Positions 25,946 through 35,205 of a DNA stretch of 64,000 bases are shown here, piece by piece; the first letter of the stretch is position 1; the number at the start of each line of letters is the position of its first letter. The DNA comes from an alpha proteobacterium IMCC14465 (GTDB lineage: Bacteria; Pseudomonadota; Alphaproteobacteria; RS24). The position numbers and the translations under genes are program-made. The stretch lies in the NCBI GenBank assembly GCA_000293845.2, contig ALYF01000003.1, positions 558,001 to 622,000 of the forward strand, read 5' to 3'. Under the pieces are notes generated by a model that saw only the letters and a program-made list of their open reading frames with translations, did no database searches and was not told the DNA's origin.

Positions 25946-26989
25946 TTAAACGAGCCGTCCCAGCAAATGCTCCAGCATTTCACAGCGTTGAAAATACAGA
26001 AATTCTGGTTTCGACACTTCCCCAATCGCAAAAAGCTGATTGCCTATCATCTCATCCATAAATGCTGCCTGTTGGTTGGCCGGCAATATAAAAGTATAGG
26101 AGGACCCTTGATTGGTTGCGCCGGTAAACATATCAACCAGTTTTGCGTCATATTTTTCTTTTAGCTCTGTAATTTCTTTCTGGGGCTTTAGCTTCGGAGA
26201 AAGCGTGCCAGGCCCAGGCATGCCAGGAGAAGAGCGCAGGCAGACCTTGATTTGTTTTTTAGCGGTCTGGTAGGCCTCCAGGCGTGTCAGTATGAATTTT
26301 GCCGCCGCGCGCGCTTTATCTGACCAGTCAGCCTTTAAGGATGCTGCGAGTTGCGCTTCACTTTTTAGGATAACCCCATCATCGGGAATACGCAGATTAT
26401 TGGCAGCCAGCGTCGCGCCTGTCGAGGTGATGTCAACAATCGCCTCTGCCGCGCCAGAGCCGGGGGCACCTTCTGTTGCGCCAAAACTTTGCACGAGCTC
26501 GCAATCATCTGCGCCGTGCCGCGCAAAGAAATCAGTTGTGAGATGCGTGTATTTTGTTGCCACGCGTAAGCGTCGCCCGTGTCTGGCTCTGAATTCGGCG
26601 GCGACATCGGCAAGGTCATTCATGGTTGTCACATCAACCCATCCGTCAGGTATCGCAACAACGACATCGGCCTGACCAAAACCAAGCGGACTGACCAGAT
26701 GAATGGCACTGTTGAAATCGGCGATTTCCTCGCGCAGTAAATCCTCGCCCGTAATGCCCATATGCACCGAACCCTCGGCAAGCCGTGCGGCGATGTCGCC
26801 AGCTGATACATATTCTACCCTTAAGTCATCAATGCCAGCCATTTTCCCTTGATAACCGCGTGCGCCGTCACGCATGAGGGTCAAGCCCGCTCTGGCAAAT
26901 ATCTCGGCAGACTTTTCTTCAAGGCGGCCTTTAGACGGCACAGCCAGAATAAAGGCTTGTGGGTCTTGAACTTTCACGTCAACTGACAT
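25946..26989 (-). CDS. hisG: ATP phosphoribosyltransferase, HisZ-dependent, with C-terminal extension
   Basis: A 347-residue enzyme for the first step of histidine synthesis, joining ATP and PRPP. VPSKGRLEEKSAEIF near the N-terminus and the PRPP loop EAIVDITSTGATLAANNL are conserved. The catalytic part ends at about residue 235. The remaining 110 residues (from LRSSPGMPGPG to the end) are beyond the usual short-form HisG. Presence of hisZ upstream, with a TAATG 1-bp overlap, says it is a short-type catalytic subunit needing HisZ. The extension may be regulatory; some alphaproteobacterial HisG proteins are similarly long. Confidence 0.9.
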   Translation of the reverse strand: MSVDVKVQDPQAFILAVPSKGRLEEKSAEIFARAGLTLMRDGARGYQGKMAGIDDLRVEYVSAGDIAARLAEGSVHMGITGEDLLREEIADFNSAIHLVSPLGFGQADVVVAIPDGWVDVTTMNDLADVAAEFRARHGRRLRVATKYTHLTTDFFARHGADDCELVQSFGATEGAPGSGAAEAIVDITSTGATLAANNLRIPDDGVILKSEAQLAASLKADWSDKARAAAKFILTRLEAYQTAKKQIKVCLRSSPGMPGPGTLSPKLKPQKEITELKEKYDAKLVDMFTGATNQGSSYTFILPANQQAAFMDEMIGNQLFAIGEVSKPEFLYFQRCEMLEHLLGRLV

Positions 26990-28302
26990 TATTTGGCCTC
27001 CTGCAGGCGTTCAAGCGCGATGGCGCCGCCAATGGCAGGAACGGGCTTCGTCGCGCCAAGACTATGCAGTAAATCATCATATCGCCCACCCGAAGCAATG
27101 ATGCGTTTTTCTTGCAATGCGGGGACATGAATTTCAAAAAATAGCCCCGTATAATAAGCCATTTTCTGTCCCAGATTGGGTGTGTAGACGAGTTGATTGT
27201 CACGGCAACCCAAAGCGGTGGCGGTGTCGACTAGAGGCCGTGCAAAATCTGGCAAATGCGCCTTACCTGCCGCTTGCTTCTCCAGGTCAGCGCGCATGCG
27301 GTTTAATTCTGCCAAATCAGCGGCGCTGTTGCGGCTCTCTTGTTGTTTGCGGTCAAGCCGTGCCATGATTTCAGCTCCTGAGCGTCCGATAATATTATCC
27401 GTTTCCTCAAAATTCATACGTAACGGATTTGGTGGGGGAGCTGTATTTTGTGCACGCGTCGTAAGCGTTTGTTGAATGTCTTCCAAACTATCGCTTTGCA
27501 TCAGTCGGCGTTTCAACTGGCTTTTAAAAGCCTCGGAAAAGGCATAGGTGTCGACCCTATCTGCCAGATATGACATGTCATTAAAGACGATTTGAAACCC
27601 GCTAACTCCAGCGGCCAGTATCGTTTTTAATATCTGCTCAAAAACCTCGCCTTCATTGGCTTGTTTTTGATTTAAGTTATCCATTGGTCCGCCGATAATT
27701 TCGATACCGAGTTGGGTGAACTCCTCCGGCTTGCCACTTCCGCGCGGTTGATAGCGGAACGCCGTCCCCTGATAGCAATAGCGTTTTTCCTCTTCCTGAC
27801 CGCGGTGTAAATGCTCAAGTGCTGTCGGGATTGTCAAATCCGGGCGGAGACATAATGGTTCACCCGCCGGATCCGTGAATGTAAAGAGGCGTCGCTGCAT
27901 TTCAGCGCCCATTCTGTCGATAAAGGGCGAGGAGGGCTGAAGAATGGAGAGCGTCACCGGCTCGTACCCGCTATCAATAAACCGCGAGAGCCTGCCCATC
28001 GCCCCTGTTTCTTGAGCCCTTGCCTCCTGAATCCAGGCTTCCTGAACTCCTATACGTGGCTGATTGAAGCGCGACTGTGATGGTTGTGAGGCGTCAAGGG
28101 TCTGCAAGCCGCCAAAAACAGCCTCGGCCACATCAAGCCCCCGTTGAGTGCAGGCCTGTGACAGCCTGTAATAGGCGCGTGCGGGAAAACCAAGGCGCCG
28201 ATAATTTGATACGGCAGACGCGCCGACATCCAGCAGGCGGGCGACGGCTTGCGTCCCGCCAAGGGCATCAATAACATCTGTTGCTGTTGTTAACCGGCTC
28301 AT
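26989..28302 (-). CDS. hisZ: HisZ regulatory subunit fused to an N-terminal helix-turn-helix
   Basis: A 437-residue protein. Residues about 6-40 (VIDALGGTQAVARLLDVGASAVSNYRR) read as a Cro-like helix-turn-helix of the small alphaproteobacterial type, followed to about 66 by a helical tail and then a Gln-rich linker (70-100). From about 100 on it is a class II synthetase-like HisZ: FRYQPRGSGKPEEFTQLGIEIIG, and AYYTGLFFEIH near the C-terminus. It allosterically activates HisG. ATG at 28302 is chosen; the frame extends upstream without a good start. A second start near the HisZ part would be a methionine in GAMGRLSRF, but it lacks a convincing ribosome-binding site, so a true fusion is likely. 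Confidence 0.85.
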   Translation of the reverse strand: MSRLTTATDVIDALGGTQAVARLLDVGASAVSNYRRLGFPARAYYRLSQACTQRGLDVAEAVFGGLQTLDASQPSQSRFNQPRIGVQEAWIQEARAQETGAMGRLSRFIDSGYEPVTLSILQPSSPFIDRMGAEMQRRLFTFTDPAGEPLCLRPDLTIPTALEHLHRGQEEEKRYCYQGTAFRYQPRGSGKPEEFTQLGIEIIGGPMDNLNQKQANEGEVFEQILKTILAAGVSGFQIVFNDMSYLADRVDTYAFSEAFKSQLKRRLMQSDSLEDIQQTLTTRAQNTAPPPNPLRMNFEETDNIIGRSGAEIMARLDRKQQESRNSAADLAELNRMRADLEKQAAGKAHLPDFARPLVDTATALGCRDNQLVYTPNLGQKMAYYTGLFFEIHVPALQEKRIIASGGRYDDLLHSLGATKPVPAIGGAIALERLQEAK

Positions 28303-28500
28303 AGCGCACTTATGCCAGACATTCATAAATAAATCAAGAAAAATGAATAAATTAAGCAAATACACAAAATATGAAGTTCAATAAATAGTGAGTTTATCAA
28401 ATAAGGAGATGCTTCACAGATTATTCATATTATATGAAATTAGAGGGTGTAGAGTAGGATGTGTCGACTAGAGTGTAGGGGGAGCGTGTATGGAGAGCGT

Positions 28501-29976
28501 TTAAGAGAGTATCTCTTTGATTTTCTGAGCGAGTTCGGCGCGGGGAAGCCGCGTTTGCGCGTGTTCAGAGGCGCGCCATTCTTCATTATCCTTGATGTTT
28601 TCCGCGTTTTGTTGCCCCAATTGAAGATCTTTCAAGGTCACAACGCCGGCCGCGCGTTCATCCTCGCCTTCAATGACCACCAGACGGGCATTACGGTTAT
28701 CGGCATAACGCATTTGCGCTTTCATGCCGCTATCGCCCATATACATTTCGGCGCGAATGCCGGCATTTCGGAGGGTTTTGACCAGTTCGGAGGTTTCCAC
28801 GAGACGGGTTTTATCCATCACCAGCAAGACCACCAAATCTTGCACGGATGTTGTGTCGGTTTTGCCGAGAAGGGTGAGCGCGGCGGCAAGGCGGCTCACA
28901 CCAATTGATATGCCTGTGGCGGGAATTTCTATACCTTTAAAGCGTTTCACCAGATCATCATAACGCCCGCCACCCCCGACAGAACCAAATCGAGCAATGT
29001 CGCCATTCTCATCCTCGGTTTCGAGATTAAGCTCAATCTCGAATACCGGGCCAGTGTAATAGCCAAGACCTCGCACAACGGAGGGGTTAAAGCGGATGCT
29101 GTCGCTATTTTCTTGCATCAGGGCATCCATAAGGGCGAGTTCCTCCAGCCCCGCAGTGCCGATGTCGGAATCGCCGACAATATCTGCAAGGGCCTTTAGC
29201 GTGTCCGCACGGGTATCCCGCCCGGCCTGAACAAAATCTGTCAGCTTGGCAATAGAGGCTTTATCCAAACCCGCGCCTTTTGTGAAATCCCCGCTTTCAT
29301 CCTTACGGCCTTCACCGAGCAAATCGGCAACGCCGCCAATGCCCAACCTGTCGAGCTTATCGAGCGCGCGCAGAATGGTGAGGCGGCGCATGTCATAGTC
29401 ATCTGCCTGCGCGTCAAGACCGACTTGCGCGAGAATGGCATCAAGGATTTTGCGGTTATTAATATTCACCGAAAACTGGTCGCACTTTAGCCCAAGTGTT
29501 TGCATGCAGTCAGCTGCCATCAGGCACATCTCCGCATCGGCCTGACTGCCGCCCGCGCCAACTGTATCGGCATCTATTTGTAAAAATTGCCTGAACCTGC
29601 CGGGGCCTGGTTTTTCATTGCGGAAAACCGACCCCCATTGATAGCGGCGGAAGGGTTTGGGGAGGCGGTCATAATGTTCGGCAACAAAACGCGCGAGTGG
29701 TGCTGTCAGGTCGTAGCGCATGCTCAGCCATTGCCCATCATCATCTTCAAAGGAAAACACGCCTTCATTGGGGCGGTCATCATCGGGGAGAAACTTGCCC
29801 AGCGCATCGGCATATTCAAAGGCTGATGTGTCGAGCGCGTCAAAGCCATAGCTTTCATAAACGCCTGAAATTTTTTCGAGCATGAGTTTCTGGAAAGCCA
29901 GTTCAGGCCCCTGCATATCGCGCAAGCCGCGGGGAATGCGGGCTTTGGGTTTGAATATTTTTTGTTTCTTTGCCAT
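28501..29976 (-). CDS. hisS: Histidyl-tRNA synthetase
   Basis: A 491-residue class II synthetase that charges tRNA-His. Motif 2 is YQWGSVFRNEKPGPGRFRQF, the histidine-binding loop is VVRGLGYYTGPVFEIE, and motif 3 is GISIGVSRLAAAL. A C-terminal anticodon-binding domain follows (about 395-491). It is larger than E. coli HisS (about 424), in part from an insertion around residues 205-260. It precedes hisZ by 198 bp on the same strand, so the three histidine-related genes are clustered. Confidence 0.95.
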   Translation of the reverse strand: MAKKQKIFKPKARIPRGLRDMQGPELAFQKLMLEKISGVYESYGFDALDTSAFEYADALGKFLPDDDRPNEGVFSFEDDDGQWLSMRYDLTAPLARFVAEHYDRLPKPFRRYQWGSVFRNEKPGPGRFRQFLQIDADTVGAGGSQADAEMCLMAADCMQTLGLKCDQFSVNINNRKILDAILAQVGLDAQADDYDMRRLTILRALDKLDRLGIGGVADLLGEGRKDESGDFTKGAGLDKASIAKLTDFVQAGRDTRADTLKALADIVGDSDIGTAGLEELALMDALMQENSDSIRFNPSVVRGLGYYTGPVFEIELNLETEDENGDIARFGSVGGGGRYDDLVKRFKGIEIPATGISIGVSRLAAALTLLGKTDTTSVQDLVVLLVMDKTRLVETSELVKTLRNAGIRAEMYMGDSGMKAQMRYADNRNARLVVIEGEDERAAGVVTLKDLQLGQQNAENIKDNEEWRASEHAQTRLPRAELAQKIKEILS

Positions 29977-30102
29977 GGCTTAAACTCCAGCGCGTTTCCT
30001 ATAGGCCAGCTCGTTGCCTAAAGGCCATTTCGTTTACTAAAGTAATGTTCAGGCGCGAGCAAGTTATCTCAATCAGAATTTAACAGCTTAAAAATCACCC
30101 TA

Positions 30103-31548
30103 TTAAAAGTCAAAAGGTGATAAGCCGCGAATATTATCATCCACCCGCAAGCTACGCATTAAAGGCGGCGTGGCGCGCTGGTGACAATCCAGCCTTTCAC
30201 AAAGTCGACAATTCACCCCGATAGGCATATCACTTTTGGTTTCTTCGAGATTATACTGATGCGAATAAACAAGCTTACCGGCATGAGAAATCTCGCAACC
30301 CAGCCCAATAGCGAATTGATTATCCTGCTTGTCAAAAGCTGAACGGTTGCGGCTCACTGTGCGGCTGATGGAAAAATAGCGTGTGTTGTCTTCCATACAG
30401 ATGATTTGCGTCATAACCTTACCGGGTTGCCTGAAACTGTCGTGAATATTCCAGCGCGGGCAGGTACCGCCAAATCTCGAAAAATGAAACCCGCCTGCGG
30501 CAAACCGCTTTGAGACATTGCCAGCATTATCAATACGGATAAGAAAAAACGGTACACCCTTCGCGCCCGGACGCTGCAAAGTTGTCAGGCGGTGGCAGAC
30601 TTGCTCAAAGCTGGTGCCAAAGCGGCGGCTCAGGAGTGTGATGTCGTAGCCATTATCTTCGGCCGTTTGGAGAAAAATTCCATAAGGCATTAAAATCGCT
30701 GCGGCGGCGTAATTTATCAATGCCAGTCGGGCGAGTCTTTGTGCTTCAGAATTTTCCAGATTAGAATTGCTGATAATTTCTTCAACCGCTTTGCTGTGTT
30801 CAAAATAGGCGAGTTGATAGGCAATCTGAAAGGCTCGGCTAGATTGGTTCAGCAGTTCCGACAAAAACAAGGTTTGGCGGTGGCGGTCATAACGCCTTAA
30901 ATCATCCCCCATTAAGTCGACCGGCCCAATGCGGGTCGATACGCCGTGAGCGTGTTGAAGATATTGGCGCAGCGCGAGAAACGGGTCATCATCCACCAGC
31001 CCCGCTTTTATATAAAGCTCCTCTGCATAATCATCGAGTTCGGGAAAGTGATTGGAGCGTTGATTGATAAAGTCCCTGACTTCCTCAAAGGACATGAGCG
31101 CGCTGGTGGTTTCGCCATGCGTGTTGTCGGCGAGGCGTTCGGCGAGCATGGAGGAGGTCGTGCTGGCATCACGGTAGGTTTGGAATAGGCGCGCAATGGC
31201 ATCCACGGCATTTGGGCTGGCGGCAGAAATATCTCGGATTTCCTGATCGGCGACTGGCGTGTCCTGAAATAACGGGTCAGCGAAAATTTCGCGTAATTGC
31301 GTATAGGCACGGGCTTCTTCATCTCCGGCAAGGCCGCGGGGGTCAATGTCAAAAACATCGACCATTTTAATAAGAATTTGTGCCGAAACAGGGCGCTGGT
31401 CGCGTTCAATCAGATTCAGGTAACTTGTTGAGATTCCGAGGGATTCTGCCATTACAGCTTGGGTGAGGGCAAGTTCGCGCCTTAGCCTGCGAATACGCAT
31501 GCCAGCAAACAGTTTTCTGTCCAAATTTGCACCTTCGGCCTTTTTCAT
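30103..31548 (-). CDS. XRE-family regulator with IrrE-like and DUF2083 domains (ScfR/RamB type)
   Basis: A 481-residue transcription factor. Residues about 12-70 form an XRE helix-turn-helix (LALTQAVMAESLGISTSYLNLIERD). The middle is ImmA/IrrE-like but its HExxH is lost (FQIAYQLAYFEH). The C-terminal domain carries conserved cysteines in GGTCPRW and NCRLCERLDCHQRATPP, the mark of DUF2083, which is thought to sense short-chain acyl-CoA in ScfR/RamB regulators. These control the glyoxylate cycle and acetate or propionate use. Divergent transcription from isocitrate lyase fits that role. Confidence 0.88.
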   Translation of the reverse strand: MKKAEGANLDRKLFAGMRIRRLRRELALTQAVMAESLGISTSYLNLIERDQRPVSAQILIKMVDVFDIDPRGLAGDEEARAYTQLREIFADPLFQDTPVADQEIRDISAASPNAVDAIARLFQTYRDASTTSSMLAERLADNTHGETTSALMSFEEVRDFINQRSNHFPELDDYAEELYIKAGLVDDDPFLALRQYLQHAHGVSTRIGPVDLMGDDLRRYDRHRQTLFLSELLNQSSRAFQIAYQLAYFEHSKAVEEIISNSNLENSEAQRLARLALINYAAAAILMPYGIFLQTAEDNGYDITLLSRRFGTSFEQVCHRLTTLQRPGAKGVPFFLIRIDNAGNVSKRFAAGGFHFSRFGGTCPRWNIHDSFRQPGKVMTQIICMEDNTRYFSISRTVSRNRSAFDKQDNQFAIGLGCEISHAGKLVYSHQYNLEETKSDMPIGVNCRLCERLDCHQRATPPLMRSLRVDDNIRGLSPFDF

Positions 31549-31550
31549 AA

Positions 31551-31665
31551 GTTTACAATATTTACATTATTTACAGAAATCAACAAAAACCTTGTAAATA
31601 AGTTTACCTTATTATTATCAATAGCTTAACTTATAGCTTGAGTGTTCGTGTAAATACTGTAAACA
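31551..31665. promoter_or_regulatory. Cluster of TTTACA/TGTAAA half-sites between regulator and aceA
   Basis: Half-sites on the plus strand: TTTACA at 31552-31557, 31561-31566 and 31570-31575; TGTAAA at 31593-31598; GTTTAC at 31602-31607; TGTAAA at 31649-31654; and TGTAAAC at 31659-31665. Several are spaced 9-10 bp, one helical turn. They lie between the divergent starts and are likely binding sites for the adjacent regulator. Confidence 0.7.
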
Positions 31666-31697
31666 GACCCCATATGCAAACACAAGAGAGGCAAAAC

Positions 31698-33302
31698 ATG
31701 TCAAATTATCTCGAGCAGGTTCAATCTTTAACCGATACAAAATCTTCCAACGGTGTCGCTTGGGGCGGCATTAACCCAGAATATGCTGTGCGCATGCGCC
31801 TTCAGAACCGGTTTCTGACCGGGTTGGATATTGCGCGCTATACGGCCTCTATCATGCGGGCCGATATGGAAAACTATGATGGCGATACCTCGCAATACAC
31901 CCAGTCTCTCGGGTGCTGGCACGGCTTTACCGCCCAGCAAATGCTGATGGCGATTAAGCGGCATAATCACACCACCCAGCGTAGCTATGTTTATCTTTCC
32001 GGTTGGATGGTTGCGGCGCTGCGCTCTGATTTCGGCCCTCTGCCGGATCAGTCCATGCATGAGAAAACAGCCGTGTCTGGTTTGATTGAAGAGATTTACA
32101 CATTTTTGAAACAAGCGGATGCGCGAGAGCTCAGGCATTTATTTGTTGAGCTGGATGAAGTCAAAGCTGCCGGCGGTGACGTTCATGCCGTGCTGGATAA
32201 GATTGATAATTTCCAGACTCACATCGTGCCGATTATCGCAGATATTGACGCAGGTTTCGGTAATGAAGAAGCCACTTATCTCTTGGCCAAGAAAATGATT
32301 GAAGCGGGTGCGTGCTGTATCCAGATTGAAAATCAGGTTTCCGATGCGAAGCAGTGTGGTCACCAAGACGGTAAAGTGACGGTCCCACATGAAGACTTCC
32401 TCGCCAAAATTAACGCTGTTCGCTATGCCTTTATCGAACTGGGTGTTGATGATGGGGTCATTGTTGCGCGGACGGATTCACTTGGTGCCGGTCTGACCCA
32501 AAAAATCCCTGTTTCTCAACAGCCGGGCGATTTGGCTAGCCAATATAATGCATTTTTGAAAACTGAAGCGGTTACTGATGCTTCAGCGCTGGGCGAAGGC
32601 GATATTGTCTTTAAGCAAAATGATGAGCTCGTGAAGCCGCATCGTTTGCCGAATGGCCTTTATGCTTTCCGCGATGGCTCTGGTGAAGACAGGGTTGTGC
32701 TTGATTGCGTTACCAGCCTGCAAAATGGTGCAGACTTGTTATGGATTGAAACCGAGAAGCCTAATCTCGACCAGATTGCCGGCATGGTGAACCGTATCCG
32801 CGAGGTCATTCCAAATGCCAAGCTGGTTTATAACAACTCGCCGAGCTTTAACTGGACACTGGCTTTCCGTGAGCAAGTCTATGGCGAATGGTCAGCTGCC
32901 GGTAAAGACGTATCGGCCTATCCTGATCCGGTTGAGGTGCCACGTGGTTTGATGAGCGTCGAGTTTGATGCCACCGAATTGGCGATTGAAGCCGATAGGC
33001 TGATACAGTCCTTCCAGGCTGATGCTGCCCGTGAAGCGGGCATTTTCCACCACCTCATCACACTGCCGACCTATCATGAAACGGCACTGGGAACAGATAT
33101 GCTTTCAGAAGGCTATTTCGGTGATTTGGGAATGCTTGCCTATGTGCGTGATATTCAACGTCAGGAAATCCGTCGCGGTCAGGCTTCTGTGAAGCACCAA
33201 GATCTCGCCGGATCAAACATCGGTGATGACCATAAGGAATATTTCTCAGGTGATAATGCGCTGCTGGCATCAGGTGAAGATAACACCATGAACCAGTTTT
33301 AA
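31698..33302 (+). CDS. aceA: Isocitrate lyase
   Basis: A 534-residue glyoxylate-cycle enzyme that splits isocitrate into succinate and glyoxylate. The active-site segment is DAKQCGHQDGKVTVPHED with the catalytic Cys at 220, and IVARTDSLGAG is also conserved. The motif KQCGHQDGK and the length match the 530-residue Pseudomonas-like form rather than E. coli AceA (434). ATG at 31698 is chosen because GAGAGG lies 6 bp upstream; the frame is open to 31638. It is followed immediately by the RraA-like gene. Confidence 0.96.
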   Translation: MSNYLEQVQSLTDTKSSNGVAWGGINPEYAVRMRLQNRFLTGLDIARYTASIMRADMENYDGDTSQYTQSLGCWHGFTAQQMLMAIKRHNHTTQRSYVYLSGWMVAALRSDFGPLPDQSMHEKTAVSGLIEEIYTFLKQADARELRHLFVELDEVKAAGGDVHAVLDKIDNFQTHIVPIIADIDAGFGNEEATYLLAKKMIEAGACCIQIENQVSDAKQCGHQDGKVTVPHEDFLAKINAVRYAFIELGVDDGVIVARTDSLGAGLTQKIPVSQQPGDLASQYNAFLKTEAVTDASALGEGDIVFKQNDELVKPHRLPNGLYAFRDGSGEDRVVLDCVTSLQNGADLLWIETEKPNLDQIAGMVNRIREVIPNAKLVYNNSPSFNWTLAFREQVYGEWSAAGKDVSAYPDPVEVPRGLMSVEFDATELAIEADRLIQSFQADAAREAGIFHHLITLPTYHETALGTDMLSEGYFGDLGMLAYVRDIQRQEIRRGQASVKHQDLAGSNIGDDHKEYFSGDNALLASGEDNTMNQF

Positions 33303-33303
33303 G

Positions 33304-33813
33304 ATGACTGGAATTTCTGAACACATGCCCGAGACAGCAATTTGCACAGCCGATTTGTCAGATGCTTATTCTGATATGTTGGTTTATCTCGGGCTTGCGT
33401 TTAGAGATTTCGGCAAACGCATTGCTTTTAACGGGCCAATTGTGACGCTCGATACATTCGAGGATAATGGTGCGCTGAGAGAATTGCTCGAAGGCAAGGG
33501 AGAAGGGCGCGTCATCGTCGTTGACGGTCACGCCTCTTCTAATTGTGCGTTGTTGGGGGGTAATCTGGGCGAACTTGCTGAGGCCAATGGCTGGGCAGGT
33601 ATTGTCATTAATGGCTTGGTGAGAGACACAATGGAACTGGCCGAAGCGAATATTGGGATTAAAGCGTTGGGGACGCATCCGAAAAAGAGCATCAAGCGCG
33701 GCGTGGGAAGTGTAAATGTGCCGCTACGCATTGAGGGGATTAACATCTATCCCGGCGCGTGGCTTTATGCGGATGCTGACGGCGTTATTATTGCGCCCGA
33801 AAAATTAAAATAA
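33304..33813 (+). CDS. RraA-like protein (4-hydroxy-4-methyl-2-oxoglutarate aldolase family)
   Basis: A 169-residue protein with the RraA fold: TADLSDAY at the N-terminus, LLGGNLGELAEANGWAGIVING in the middle and GIKALGTHPKKS later. The family includes RraA, an RNase E inhibitor, and aldolases or oxaloacetate decarboxylases; the Arg-Asp pair (GLVRDT) of the divalent-metal aldolase site is present. Being one base after the aceA stop suggests co-transcription and a possible metabolic role, though the RNase E role cannot be excluded. Confidence 0.85.
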   Translation: MTGISEHMPETAICTADLSDAYSDMLVYLGLAFRDFGKRIAFNGPIVTLDTFEDNGALRELLEGKGEGRVIVVDGHASSNCALLGGNLGELAEANGWAGIVINGLVRDTMELAEANIGIKALGTHPKKSIKRGVGSVNVPLRIEGINIYPGAWLYADADGVIIAPEKLK

Positions 33814-33820
33814 AAGCTTA

Positions 33821-33861
33821 GTGAAAACGTTAAGGTGAAAACGCTAAGGTGAAAACGCCAA
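33821..33861. repeat. 14-bp tandem repeat, three copies, between convergent genes
   Basis: GTGAAAACGTTAAG, GTGAAAACGCTAAG and GTGAAAACGCCAA lie at 33821, 33835 and 33849. They fill the gap between the RraA-like stop and the HupE/UreJ-like stop. No terminator hairpin was seen in this gap. Confidence 0.9.
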
Positions 33862-33864
33862 TAT

Positions 33865-35193
33865 TTAAATCAACAATCTAGAAGCAAACCAGAACATGCC
33901 GATACCACACATGGCGATGCCGCCAAGGTCTATGACGGCCCCGCGCAGGCGTTCTGAGAAGCGTGTATGCATATATCTGAAAAACCCGTACCAGATAAGC
34001 CCGACTATCAAAAGCTGACCAACCTCCACACCCATATTAAACCCGATAAGCGCGGTTAACAGCCGGTCATTTGGTAGGCCCGCCTCCACCAGAATACCAG
34101 CAAAACCAAATCCGTGAACAAGACCAAAAATCACCACCAATATAGGAAGCGTCTGCCTAACCGTATTGAGGTTTTGCGAATAAAAACCATAGGCCACTGC
34201 AAACAGCATCAGTCCTGCCCAGCCATTAATCGGCATGGGCGCCTCAAGCGTGATGGAATAGAGGCCCATGAAAAACAGTATCAGCGCAAATACGCCCCCC
34301 GCCAGCCACATCAAGTTTCGCCGTGCCATGACAGCCTCGGCGGCAACCACTAAAATAGTAAAGCCGATAAGACCTTCAACTATAGCGGATTGTGTCGAGA
34401 CAATGTTCATGACGCTGAGTGCCAGTGTGAGGCTGTGCCCGATGGTGAAGCCCGTTACCACCAGCACCACATCGCGCAAGCGATTGGTCAGAAGCAAAAG
34501 ACCAAGCAGGAAAACCAGATGGTCAAAGCCGCTTAGAATATGGGTAATCCCAATCTGGCTGTATTGGAAAAAGGTTTGAACAAGCCCGATATCCTCGGCA
34601 ATCATATTACCGTCGGTTTCGAGGCTCAACACATCTTGCCGGCGGTCATAATTAAATAAATAGCCGCGATATTGTCCGGTTTCATTTTTGAATTGAGCAA
34701 AATGAATATGAGTTTCGGCATAATCCATAAAACTTGCAATGCCGATGGTGACGGTATCGGCATCCTTATCATCATCCTTTATTTCCTCAGTCATCTCTTT
34801 ATCCGGGCAGATAAAATAATTTTCCATGCTGATGAAACCGGGACGCGCCTTGCGTGCTGTAAAGCCGGAGGCGATGCAAGGGTCTTTTGATGTAGAACTG
34901 GCTTTTGAAAGCGTTATTGTGTCGTCCAGATGTTGTCCGAGTGTGCGCTCCAGTGACGGGGCATTAGGATTAGCTGGTGGAAGAAGCGTCACTTGACGCG
35001 CGGCGACGGTGAAAATAACGGCTATACCTTTTTCAGTACTTCGCCATTTCGAGAAGGACTGACTTTTTTCATGTGCCAGTGCATCGCTATGCGTGATGAG
35101 CATACCCCCAGCCAATAAGCTCGGAACAAATGCCATGACAATTAAAGCGCTTATCAGTTTTCTGGCGCAAGTCTTCAACAGACTTTTGAGCAT
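33865..35193 (-). CDS. HupE/UreJ-like membrane protein
   Basis: A 442-residue protein. A signal peptide (about 1-40) is followed by an extracytoplasmic domain (40-205) and then 6-7 membrane helices. The core motif THILSGFDHLVFLLGLLLLTNR and FTIGHSLTLAL match the HupE/UreJ_2 family, related to nickel permeases. A second His-rich helix contains LVHGFGFAGIL. The transported ion, if any, is unknown. It is the third gene of a cluster with a parvulin-type isomerase and a DUF3604 protein and lies 12 bp after the isomerase gene. Confidence 0.85.
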   Translation of the reverse strand: MLKSLLKTCARKLISALIVMAFVPSLLAGGMLITHSDALAHEKSQSFSKWRSTEKGIAVIFTVAARQVTLLPPANPNAPSLERTLGQHLDDTITLSKASSTSKDPCIASGFTARKARPGFISMENYFICPDKEMTEEIKDDDKDADTVTIGIASFMDYAETHIHFAQFKNETGQYRGYLFNYDRRQDVLSLETDGNMIAEDIGLVQTFFQYSQIGITHILSGFDHLVFLLGLLLLTNRLRDVVLVVTGFTIGHSLTLALSVMNIVSTQSAIVEGLIGFTILVVAAEAVMARRNLMWLAGGVFALILFFMGLYSITLEAPMPINGWAGLMLFAVAYGFYSQNLNTVRQTLPILVVIFGLVHGFGFAGILVEAGLPNDRLLTALIGFNMGVEVGQLLIVGLIWYGFFRYMHTRFSERLRGAVIDLGGIAMCGIGMFWFASRLLI

Positions 35194-35205
35194 GAGCTAT
35201 CCAGT

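Noticed and set aside
28459-28908. 149-residue open frame antisense to hisS
   Set aside because: Overlaps the conserved hisS C-terminal domain, and its sequence shows no domain.
29977-30102. tRNA gene between hisS and the regulator
   Set aside because: No cloverleaf or TTCRANNC-type T-loop was found; the stretch holds only degenerate short repeats.
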